From Deltaproteobacteria bacterium (GTDB taxonomy: Bacteria > Desulfobacterota > BSN033 > UBA1163): a stretch of 6,148 bases of DNA. Below the pieces are notes generated by a model that worked only from the letters and a program-made list of their open reading frames with translations, was not told the origin of the DNA and made no database searches. This document shows, piece by piece, positions 1 through 5,967 of the stretch; position 1 is the first letter of the stretch, and the number at the start of each line of letters is the position of its first letter. Where the stretch lies: positions 1 to 6,148 of the forward strand of contig VGSD01000181.1 of NCBI GenBank assembly GCA_016875155.1, given 5' to 3'. A program made the position numbers and the translations under genes.

Positions 1-80
1 ATCACTGTACTATTGGTAGCCTTAGCTGCAAAACGCTCCGGACATGAAGATAAAATTCGTTTCGTTAAATCATTCATCCC

Positions 81-168
81 TACCCTCTCCCGAGAGGCTT
101 CAAAAACAATTTCGTGAAGCCCTATTTGCCAAAGGGAGGGGAAAATTTCCCCCTTTTGACAAAAGGGG
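81..168. repeat. REP-like palindromic repeats downstream of the desulfidase gene
   Basis: Several short palindromes lie close together. Positions 81-91 (TACCCTCTCCC) are identical to one arm of the repeat at 5969-5979 at the other end of the window. GGCTTC (96-101) can pair with GAAGCC (116-121). GGGGAAA (138-144) faces TTTCCCC (146-152), and CCCCTTTT (150-157) forms a perfect 8-bp stem with AAAAGGGG (161-168) around a 3-base loop. The last two compete for the same bases. Reading frames across this stretch are repeat-driven and I call no gene. The pattern looks like interspersed palindromic repeats dispersed in many Desulfobacterota genomes, but family membership cannot be proven from one window. 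Confidence 0.6.
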
Positions 169-204
169 AAGAAGAGGGATTAGATTCTTTTCAGATTGCG
201 GTTT

Positions 205-264
205 GGCCCCTTTAAAGGGCCAGTCCCGCCCTTGGCGGGATAAAGCCCCCAGCTTTGCTGGGGG
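205..264. repeat. Three tandem GC-rich hairpins
   Basis: Three hairpins follow one another with only 2 to 5 bases between them. GGCCC (205-209) pairs with GGGCC (217-221). TCCCGCC (224-230) pairs with GGCGGGA (234-240). CCCCCAGC (246-253) pairs with GCTGGGGG (257-264). Loops of the last two are 3 bases. They lie just beyond the stop codon of the desulfidase gene, so they would end up in its 3' untranslated RNA. They may act as a terminator and RNA-end protector or be part of a dispersed repeat. Confidence 0.65.
246..264 (-). terminator. Probable terminator of the desulfidase gene
   Basis: An 8-bp perfect stem (CCCCCAGC / GCTGGGGG, loop AAA on the minus strand) begins about 10 bases past the TAA stop at 277-275. 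The following minus-strand sequence is only CTTTATC, so the U-tract is weak. Termination may depend on the neighbouring hairpins at 224-240 and 205-221 or on Rho. The position fits a terminator. The poor U-tract is the main reason for doubt. Confidence 0.45.
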
Positions 265-274
265 GGATACTTAC

Positions 275-1585
275 TTAGCCTTTTGGCCCTTTGGCTTCCA
301 TCAGTTCAATGATAACCGAATCCATGGTAGGCATGCCCACCTCAATGATCCTCTGGAGATTGCTCAGAGTTTCCAGAACTCCTTTACCCATGATGCCTTC
401 GATTTCAGGAATACGGACATTCTCCAGGCTGAGGTAAGCACTGTCAACAGCCAGTCCCACAGCCATCAGCGCTTTCAGGCTGCAACCTGATTTGGCACCG
501 TCACAGATCATCCCAGCCATGGTTCCCACCATGTTATTGATCTGGGCTTCGATCTGTGGGGTGTCTCCTCCCATAAGATAAACGATTCCGCACCCAGCAC
601 CCACGGCTGCAGCAAGACCGCATCCACAGATGGGTGATAACAGACCCGTGTAGGATTTGATATAGATCGTGGTCAAATAGGAGAGTCCCAGCGCCCGAAG
701 GAGATGCTCATGGGAAGCCCTTGTTGCCTTTGCTGTCTCGACTACAGGAATCGTTGCAACCAGACCCTGGTTTCCGGATCCGGCGCAGGCCATGACTGGA
801 ACATCGAGGCCCCGCATGCGTGCCTCCACGACAACAGCGGTGATGTGCTGAATTCGAGAGGGCAACCTTTTTTCATCCGCTCTGGGTTCTTCTTGCTTCT
901 CCATCACCTTGCCCATTTCAAGGTTCGGAAGATCCTCCATGGCTTTCTCTGCAAAACGCATGTTCATGTCCATGGACTGCTGCGGGATGGGGTATTCCGC
1001 AATATTCATCGTTTTAACAAATTCGATGAGGATCCGGTAATCCATTCCCTTAACGCGCTCGTAGATCTCTCCCACTTCCTCTTCCTGAAACGAAATTGCA
1101 TGGCAGGGTTTTCCGTTTCTCTCCACCGAGACGACATGATCGTGGTTTCCCCGGATGACCGCGCACGCTTCATTCGCATGACTGCGGATCTTTGCCAGGA
1201 CAAGAATCTCTTTAACATAAGGTGTTCTGGCAAGGTGAATCTTCTTTTCCTGGATGAGTGTTTTGGCTTTGTTGATGGCGCCTTTTCCCGGATTCTCGAG
1301 AATCTGGAGTCCCCGCTCTACGTTTTTTGAAGAAGTAACCCCCATGGCTGCAGCGAATTCGAGGCCAACCTCACCCGTTCCCGGGATGCCGACTCCCAGA
1401 GCATTCTTGTAAGTCCGCTCATCAACCTCAATGAGGACATTTTCAATCTTCTCCACCGGGTCAGCCAAGGCTTGCATGGCACAGCCTGTTGCCAGGGCAA
1501 CAGCTCCGACCTCTGTGCAGCCTGTTGCTGGAACGACCTCTCGGATTAACAATTTCTTCAGGAATAGGAGATCCTCGTCTCGCAT
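275..1585 (-). CDS. L-cysteine desulfidase / serine dehydratase-alpha family protein (UPF0597, CyuA/YhaM-like)
   Basis: A 436-residue cytoplasmic enzyme expected to break L-cysteine into sulfide, pyruvate and ammonia using a [4Fe-4S] cluster rather than PLP. Seen in the sequence: an N-terminal VPATGCTE motif with C23, the position of the catalytic cysteine in the archaeal enzyme MJ1025; a glycine-rich ACAGSGNQG motif (266-274); and cysteines C320 and C322 (ICGCG), C361 and C368 (CDGAKSGC). The spacing of about 40 and then 7 residues matches, from memory, the cluster ligands C282, C322 and C329 of MJ1025. Length and motif order are normal, with no sign of damage. The ATG at 1585 follows a GGGG-type Shine-Dalgarno (1594-1591, 5 bases away). 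It has its own promoter (1646-1617) and lies behind the etfA terminator, so it is probably a separate unit. An L-serine deaminase activity cannot be excluded, because both activities occur on this fold. Confidence 0.9.
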   Translation of the reverse strand: MRDEDLLFLKKLLIREVVPATGCTEVGAVALATGCAMQALADPVEKIENVLIEVDERTYKNALGVGIPGTGEVGLEFAAAMGVTSSKNVERGLQILENPGKGAINKAKTLIQEKKIHLARTPYVKEILVLAKIRSHANEACAVIRGNHDHVVSVERNGKPCHAISFQEEEVGEIYERVKGMDYRILIEFVKTMNIAEYPIPQQSMDMNMRFAEKAMEDLPNLEMGKVMEKQEEPRADEKRLPSRIQHITAVVVEARMRGLDVPVMACAGSGNQGLVATIPVVETAKATRASHEHLLRALGLSYLTTIYIKSYTGLLSPICGCGLAAAVGAGCGIVYLMGGDTPQIEAQINNMVGTMAGMICDGAKSGCSLKALMAVGLAVDSAYLSLENVRIPEIEGIMGKGVLETLSNLQRIIEVGMPTMDSVIIELMEAKGPKG

Positions 1586-1616
1586 CGTTTCCCCTTTTTT
1601 GATTGGATTGCCCTCT

Positions 1617-1646
1617 ATTCTATCGACTGGATTGTGATGAAGTCAA
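1617..1646 (-). promoter_or_regulatory. Sigma70-type promoter of the desulfidase gene
   Basis: On the minus strand TTGACT (1646-1641) is followed after 18 bases by TAGAAT (1622-1617). Both boxes are one base from the bacterial consensus. Transcription would begin near 1610, giving a leader of about 25 bases that contains the ribosome binding site. The promoter lies immediately after the etfA terminator, where an independent start is needed. Two copies of CAATCCA (minus strand, 1634-1628 and 1610-1604) flank the -10 box and could be a regulator site. Confidence 0.7.
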
Positions 1647-1659
1647 CCCTCAAACATCC

Positions 1660-1691
1660 AAAAAAAAGAGAGCCCAACGGCTCCCTTTTTT
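1660..1691 (-). terminator. Strong intrinsic terminator after etfA (bidirectional)
   Basis: GGCTC (1679-1683) pairs with GAGCC (1670-1674) around a 4-base loop. After one A-C mismatch the stem continues through a G-C pair and five A-T pairs. On the minus strand the stem is followed by a run of eight T (1667-1660), partly inside the stem. It starts about 20 bases after the etfA stop codon and should end the emo-etfB-etfA transcript. The opposite strand also ends in a T-run, but no plus-strand gene precedes it, so only the minus direction seems relevant. Confidence 0.88.
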
Positions 1692-1711
1692 GTTGAGTTA
1701 AACTCCGTGGC

Positions 1712-2713
1712 TTATTTTGGTTTTAGCTCCTTCAGTTTTGCGGTGAGAGCAGGGACGACTTCCTTATAATCGCCGACGATGCCAAAGTGGGCGACGTTGA
1801 AGATATTGGCCTCTTTATCTTTATTGATCGCCACAATGACCTTAGATCCCAAACAGCCGGAGATATGCGACATGGCGCCGGACAAGGCAATGCCTATGTA
1901 TAGTTTGGGGCTGACCACTTTTCCGCTCTGACCCACCTGGAGTGACACCGATGCCCAACCCTCATCACAGGCAGGCCTCGTAGCACCCACAGCGCCACCC
2001 AGAACACGAGCCAGTTCCTGAACCATTTCCCAGTTTTTCGCACTGCCTATGCCACGACCACCCGCCACGACGACCTCAGCATCTTCCAGCTTTACTCCTT
2101 CTACTTGTTCTTTAATCCGCTCGATGACCTGGACTTTAAGTGCTGAAGGGTCAACCTTGCCTTCTACAGGAATTACCTGGCCTTGCCGGGAATCATTACG
2201 CTCTGCTGCCGGCACGGTTTTCAATCTTAAAGTGGCCATCTGAGGCCGGGCGGATTTCGATACCGTTGTTGCCTGGGCATTGCCACCAAAGACAGGTCTG
2301 GTCGAGACCAGGAGTTTGGTCGCAGGGTCAATGGATAATGCCAGGCAATCCATAGAGAGCCCGCCTCCTAATCGGCCATTGAGCCGCGGAGCTAAATCAC
2401 AGCCAACATCCGTATGGCCAAAAAGCATAATAGAGGGAAGTACTTTCCGACAAAGGTCAGCCGCGACCTGAGTATAGGCATCAGAGTTATACTGATCCAG
2501 GAGACCGTCTTCAGCCACATAGACTTTATCAGCCCCGTAGGCGATTGCCTCCTGACCCAAACCTCCGGCTTTACTCCCCATCAACAGGACGCTTAAGTCT
2601 TCGCCCAGTTCACTGGCGAGCTTTTTTCCGATTCCGAGGAGTTCTATCGTGATTGGTGCTAATTTTCCGTCAGCGATCTCCCCACAAACCAAAACACCTT
2701 TATGTGTATCCAT
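1712..2713 (-). CDS. etfA: Electron transfer flavoprotein alpha subunit
   Basis: The 333-residue alpha subunit binds the FAD that passes electrons on and forms a soluble heterodimer with EtfB. The N-terminal alpha/beta domain (about 1-190) is followed by the FAD domain. Visible FAD-binding signatures are VVVAGGRGIG (214-223), R246 in ATRPACDEGW, QVGQSGK (259-265), SGAMSH (278-283, with the conserved flavin-contacting histidine) and AINKDKEANIF (295-305). Length is normal. The frame extends to an ATG at 2734, but AGGGAGGG at 2728-2721 lies inside that extension and is 7 bases before the ATG at 2713, so I choose 2713. It is the last gene of the emo-etfB-etfA unit, separated from etfB by an unusually long 204-base spacer and closed by the terminator at 1691-1660. 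Its likely electron outlet is the membrane oxidoreductase encoded at 5922-3853. Confidence 0.96.
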   Translation of the reverse strand: MDTHKGVLVCGEIADGKLAPITIELLGIGKKLASELGEDLSVLLMGSKAGGLGQEAIAYGADKVYVAEDGLLDQYNSDAYTQVAADLCRKVLPSIMLFGHTDVGCDLAPRLNGRLGGGLSMDCLALSIDPATKLLVSTRPVFGGNAQATTVSKSARPQMATLRLKTVPAAERNDSRQGQVIPVEGKVDPSALKVQVIERIKEQVEGVKLEDAEVVVAGGRGIGSAKNWEMVQELARVLGGAVGATRPACDEGWASVSLQVGQSGKVVSPKLYIGIALSGAMSHISGCLGSKVIVAINKDKEANIFNVAHFGIVGDYKEVVPALTAKLKELKPK

Positions 2714-2720
2714 AGATTGT

Positions 2721-2728
2721 CCCTCCCT
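2721..2728 (-). promoter_or_regulatory. Ribosome binding site that fixes the etfA start
   Basis: Minus-strand AGGGAGGG ends 7 bases before the ATG at 2713. The alternative ATG at 2734 would place this site within the coding sequence and has no comparable site in front of it. Confidence 0.8.
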
Positions 2729-2790
2729 ATTCATTTTTAATGGTCATGGCTGATTGGCCTTATACGAACAATAAAATACTCTTGGGTCAG

Positions 2791-2900
2791 CGGTTATGGT
2801 TACGAAGCCCGTTTCGACATTCGGTAACGGTTACGTTTAAAAGAATTGAACTCGATAGACGTAACCTTTATAAACGATACGGGCATCGTTACCTCTACCG
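2791..2900. repeat. GTTACG-type long imperfect inverted repeat between etfB and etfA
   Basis: The left arm 2791-2816 and the reverse complement of 2875-2900 match at 20 of 26 positions without a gap, sharing CGGT, the block GCCCGT / ACGGGC (2807-2812 and 2879-2884) and GGT.ACGA. Further in, GGTTACGT (2829-2836) pairs perfectly with ACGTAACC (2859-2866), leaving a loop of 22 bases. A direct near-repeat is also present: 2791-2804 and 2822-2835 agree at 12 of 14 bases. The element fills most of the 204-base gap. It has no coding capacity and looks like a dispersed palindromic or MITE-like element. In the mRNA it would form a long hairpin between the two ETF cistrons. Confidence 0.75.
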
Positions 2901-2917
2901 TTAGACGAAATCCATAA

Positions 2918-3709
2918 TCATATCAATTTCGCAATTTTTTCGGCGAGATTAACACCGGCCTCAGCAGGAGTACCAGCAATCATTTCACATTCGGTCTTTC
3001 GGGTTGGCACAGAGAGACCGGTGACCTCAGTATGGGCTTTTGCCTTGTCCAGCTGCGAGACATCAGCACCAATATCCTGCGCTTTCCAAATTGGAACTAC
3101 TTTCTTGCGAGCAAGCATGAGGCCCATTCCGCCAGGAAGTCGGGGAAGCCCGATCTCACTGCTGACAGTCACCAGGCTTGGCATAGGGGCTTCCAGCACT
3201 TCAAAACCATCCTGTACCATCCTCTTTATCCTAAGCTTCTTTTCCACTGCCTGAATATCACAGGCGATGGAGACGACCGGGAGGCCAAGTAATTCGGCCA
3301 GAATAGAGCCAACCTGCCCAGCGCCCCAGTCAGCGGCTTGCCGACCACATAGAACCAGGTCATACCCACCAATTTTCTGGATGGCCTTACTTAAGACATA
3401 AGCCGTTCCAAAGCTATCGAGGTTTTCAAAGGCTGGATCCTGGAGAACAAATCCATCATCCGCCCCCATGGATAAGGCGTGCTTGACCACGTCAGCGGCT
3501 TTTGCTGTGCCCATGCTGATCACAGTTATTTTTCCCTTGTGCTTATCTTTGAGCCGGCATGCTGCTTCAAGGGCTCGCTCATCATAGACACTGATCACAG
3601 GCGGCACTCCCGGAGGAGGGATGACCTGCTTTGTCTCGGGGTCAATCTTGAATTTGGCTGGTGGTATTTCGGGATCAAGGACTTGTTTCACACAAACGAT
3701 GGTATTCAT
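2918..3709 (-). CDS. etfB: Electron transfer flavoprotein beta subunit
   Basis: The 263-residue beta subunit pairs with EtfA to shuttle electrons, most likely from acyl-CoA dehydrogenases to the membrane oxidoreductase encoded just upstream. It begins with the typical MNTIVCVKQV and YDERALEAA (42-50). The nucleotide-binding motif is CGRQAADWGAGQVG (121-134) followed by AELLGLP. The region SSEIGLPRLPGG (183-194) through ARKKV corresponds to the partner-recognition loop of known ETFs. The motif has W-G-A where electron-bifurcating ETFs usually have D-G-D-T-A-Q-V-G-P, which argues for a plain, non-bifurcating carrier (inference). The ATG at 3709 is preceded at 8 bases by GAGGAG (3723-3718), with a second AGGAG overlapping its 5' end. 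Length is normal. Confidence 0.96.
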   Translation of the reverse strand: MNTIVCVKQVLDPEIPPAKFKIDPETKQVIPPPGVPPVISVYDERALEAACRLKDKHKGKITVISMGTAKAADVVKHALSMGADDGFVLQDPAFENLDSFGTAYVLSKAIQKIGGYDLVLCGRQAADWGAGQVGSILAELLGLPVVSIACDIQAVEKKLRIKRMVQDGFEVLEAPMPSLVTVSSEIGLPRLPGGMGLMLARKKVVPIWKAQDIGADVSQLDKAKAHTEVTGLSVPTRKTECEMIAGTPAEAGVNLAEKIAKLI

Positions 3710-3740
3710 AAGACTCGCTCCTCTCCTAATTAATGCTTAT

Positions 3741-3851
3741 CACGAATAATGATGAAGATGACGAATTTCACGAATAAAACCTATTCGTGCCTGCACGCTG
3801 AAGCGCTTCGGCGCGCAAGCGTGTCATTCGCTATCATTCGTGTTATTCGTT
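3741..3851. repeat. ATTCGTG-type inverted repeat between the membrane oxidoreductase gene and etfB
   Basis: Seven copies of the core ATTCG or its complement occur in about 110 bases: three as CGAAT on the left (3743-3747, 3762-3766, 3771-3775) and four as ATTCG on the right (3783-3787, 3826-3830, 3836-3840, 3845-3849). CACGAATA (3769-3776) and TATTCGTG (3782-3789) form a perfect 8-bp hairpin. The outer arms 3741-3772 and 3820-3851 match at 21 of 32 positions. The centre holds CACGCT (3794-3799) facing AGCGTG (3818-3823) and the 10-base palindrome GAAGCGCTTC (3800-3809). The repeat ends two bases from the stop codon of the upstream gene and fills nearly the whole spacer. Confidence 0.75.
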
Positions 3852-3852
3852 T

Positions 3853-5922
3853 CTATTTCTTCATTGCTTCTTCGACCAGTTCAACCAGGTCTTTTGCTTT
3901 CAACGATTCCTTGATGCCTTTATGTTCAATGGCATCCTCAAACATCTGGAGACAATAGGGGCAGGCGGTCACAGCAATCTCTACCCCGGCCTTAATAACG
4001 TCTTCAATACGCATATGACTAATCTTTGTGGTGCCAGGCTGTTCTTCGATCCACATCAATCCGCCGCCACCCCCGCAGCAAAAACCTGTATCTCTCGAAC
4101 GCTCCATGTCCTGAAATTTTGCCTTAGGGATAGACTGCAATATCTGGCGTGGCTCATCATAGACACTGTTATAACGGCCTAAATAACAAGGATCATGATA
4201 GGTGAACCTGGAATTGAGTTCGTTGGTCAGTTTCAATTTGCCTTGATTGATTAAGTCCGAAATGAACTCCGTATAGTGAATCACCTTGAAATCACCGCCG
4301 TACTTTGGATATTCATGCTTAATGGTATTATAGCAATGGGGGCAGGTGGTGATGATCTCTTTAATGTTGAAGCTTTTGAAAATTTCGATATTCTGCTCTG
4401 CCATCATCTGAAACTGAAACTCATAGCCTGCTCTTCGTGCCGGGTCACCACAGCAGGTCTCTGCCTCGCCCAATACCCCGAAATCAACTCCAGCTGCCTT
4501 AAGCACTCTCGTCATGGAAAGAGTTGCACTGACATTTCGTTCGACAAGGGCGCCGGTGCAGCCCACCCAGAATAGGGAATTCACGCTATCACCATCAGCC
4601 AATACTTTAATGTCCAGATCAGATGTCCAGTCGCCCCTCAACCTCATGGACTGGACTCCAGCCCATGGGTGTCCTCTCTGCTGCATATTTCTGAGCATCA
4701 GCTGGGCGCTTTCCGGCATCTTACTTTGCGACAGCACCAGATTTCGCCTGAGTTCGATGATCTTGCGGATGTGTTCGATATTGACCGGGCAGACTTCCTG
4801 ACAGGCGCCACAGGTGGTGCAGGCCCAGATCTCCTCCTCGGTGACCACATCACCGATCATTGTTTTAATCGTAGGCTCAGCTGGGGCCTCGGCCTGGCTT
4901 TCTGAGGGTGGTTCTGCCTTGGGGATAAGTAATTCAGGACCCGTCTCCAGCAAATGTTCTTTCAGGTGATGGATGACCTCTCTGGGTGAGAGGGTCTTGC
5001 CAGTAAGCTGGGCAGGACAATTGATATGGCACCGACCGCACTCAGCACAGGCATAGAAATCGAGCAAGTCCTTCCATGTAAAATCCTGGATCTTCGATGC
5101 GCCAAAGGATGCTTCTCCCTCAGGAGATTCAAGTGCTTCGAGAGGAATGGGTTCAAGCACCACTTTGGGGCCAAGTGGCTTGAAGAAGGCATTGGCGATA
5201 GAGGCAAGAATGTGCAGATGCTTGGAACGGGGAATATAGACCATAAAGCTGAGGATCACCAAATAATGGAGCCACCACACGACCCGATAGCCTGTTTCCA
5301 GTGCGGTTTTTGAGAGACTCCCGCTAAGGCAACTTGCCAAGGCTGCCCCTAGAGGAGGCCAAGAGGAGTGAACTCCGCGAGCAGCATGGTCAAAGCCCAC
5401 TCCCAGAACATGGAGCAACATGAGGGAAAAGACCATCATCAATATGATGGCGGCTTCAGCTGTTGGCTCCAGCCTCGGCGGTCGAATGATATAACGCCGG
5501 ATAGCAGCCGCGATAAGAACGAGAGTGACTAGCAGCGCGGCAATATCTAGAATAGAAAAGTAGACGGTCTCAAAAGGGGTGCGCTCGATCAGTGGGGAAA
5601 GGCCGAAGCCTCCGGCGAGACCGATAAAGATGATGTAACTGATGAAGAAGAGGCTGAAGGACCAGAATAAGAGAGCATGGGCGAGTCCAGCCAAGTCATT
5701 TCGGGTGAGGGTTTTTAGAGTGCACCACTGAGGAACCACCTCGACCAGCATCGCCTTGATTCTCTCGCCTATTCTGTCGAAGCGGTTCTCGAACTTCCCC
5801 AGACGCATGAGGCGATAGAGGAGATAAAACCTCTTTGCGAATAAAGCGAAGGCGATGGCAAACAAGACCCAGAAAATGACATAACCCGGTATGGACCAGT
5901 AGGTTGCGCTAACCGGCGACAC
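3853..5922 (-). CDS. EMO-type membrane Fe-S oxidoreductase (ETF:menaquinone oxidoreductase; NarI-like membrane domain plus HdrD/GlpC-like Fe-S domain)
   Basis: A 689-residue membrane protein expected to take electrons from reduced EtfAB and pass them to menaquinone. The N-terminal third has about five hydrophobic spans (near 11-35, 78-107, 118-142, 154-178 and 211-230) and resembles the heme b subunit NarI; H82, H171 and H219 lie in or near spans and are candidate heme ligands. Two ferredoxin-type 4Fe-4S sites follow: C292-C295-C298-C302 and C368-C371-C374-C378, each ending in CP. Two CCG domains like those of heterodisulfide reductase come next: C455, C490-C491, C527/C530, and C579, C615-C616, C654/C657. 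A Pro/Glu/Ala-rich linker (about 335-350) separates the ferredoxin sites. The GTG start at 5922 is supported by AGGAGG 5 bases upstream. First gene of the unit with etfB and etfA. The family role is established for fatty-acid-oxidising syntrophs and Geobacter; applying it here is inference from domains and neighbours. Confidence 0.9.
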   Translation of the reverse strand: MSPVSATYWSIPGYVIFWVLFAIAFALFAKRFYLLYRLMRLGKFENRFDRIGERIKAMLVEVVPQWCTLKTLTRNDLAGLAHALLFWSFSLFFISYIIFIGLAGGFGLSPLIERTPFETVYFSILDIAALLVTLVLIAAAIRRYIIRPPRLEPTAEAAIILMMVFSLMLLHVLGVGFDHAARGVHSSWPPLGAALASCLSGSLSKTALETGYRVVWWLHYLVILSFMVYIPRSKHLHILASIANAFFKPLGPKVVLEPIPLEALESPEGEASFGASKIQDFTWKDLLDFYACAECGRCHINCPAQLTGKTLSPREVIHHLKEHLLETGPELLIPKAEPPSESQAEAPAEPTIKTMIGDVVTEEEIWACTTCGACQEVCPVNIEHIRKIIELRRNLVLSQSKMPESAQLMLRNMQQRGHPWAGVQSMRLRGDWTSDLDIKVLADGDSVNSLFWVGCTGALVERNVSATLSMTRVLKAAGVDFGVLGEAETCCGDPARRAGYEFQFQMMAEQNIEIFKSFNIKEIITTCPHCYNTIKHEYPKYGGDFKVIHYTEFISDLINQGKLKLTNELNSRFTYHDPCYLGRYNSVYDEPRQILQSIPKAKFQDMERSRDTGFCCGGGGGLMWIEEQPGTTKISHMRIEDVIKAGVEIAVTACPYCLQMFEDAIEHKGIKESLKAKDLVELVEEAMKK

Positions 5923-5927
5923 GATAA

Positions 5928-5933
5928 CCTCCT
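5928..5933 (-). promoter_or_regulatory. Ribosome binding site for the GTG start of the membrane oxidoreductase gene
   Basis: Minus-strand AGGAGG (perfect Shine-Dalgarno) ends 5 bases before GTG at 5922. No in-frame ATG lies near the expected N-terminus, so this site decides the start. Confidence 0.8.
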
Positions 5934-5960
5934 ATTTGCAAACTGAGATTCATTTGCAAA
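5934..5960. promoter_or_regulatory. Paired ATTTGCAAA boxes, candidate operator
   Basis: The nine-base word ATTTGCAAA occurs at 5934-5942 and again at 5952-5960, centres 18 bases apart. Each contains the palindrome TTTGCAAA. The pair directly abuts the ribosome binding site of the first gene of the operon, where a bound regulator could block transcription or where RNA pairing could affect translation. No regulator gene is in the window, and I found no convincing promoter boxes in the region. Confidence 0.4.
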
Positions 5961-5967
5961 AGTTGCT

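Noticed and set aside
1..117. Plus-strand frame open from the window edge to a TGA at 115-117, possibly the tail of a convergent gene
   Set aside because: Only 38 codons are visible, the last third runs into the repeat word at 81-91, and the minus strand is also open at the edge. A real gene end is possible but cannot be supported without the sequence to the left.
44..490. A 148-codon plus-strand reading frame at the left end
   Set aside because: Its first half runs through palindromic repeats and its second half is antisense to the C-terminus of the desulfidase gene. The translation shows no family signature.
704..1330. A 208-codon plus-strand reading frame opposite the desulfidase gene
   Set aside because: It lies entirely antisense to a clearly conserved enzyme, its translation is rich in His/Cys/Phe without any recognisable domain, and it has no evident ribosome binding site. 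It is best explained as a shadow of the coding strand.
2714..2734. Longer EtfA start at the ATG at 2734
   Set aside because: The extension would contain the perfect Shine-Dalgarno sequence that serves the ATG at 2713, and the extra seven residues are not typical of EtfA N-termini.
3741..3851. CRISPR array or tandem repeat
   Set aside because: The repeated words are short, occur in both orientations with irregular spacing, and form nested palindromes. There are no regular repeat-spacer units.
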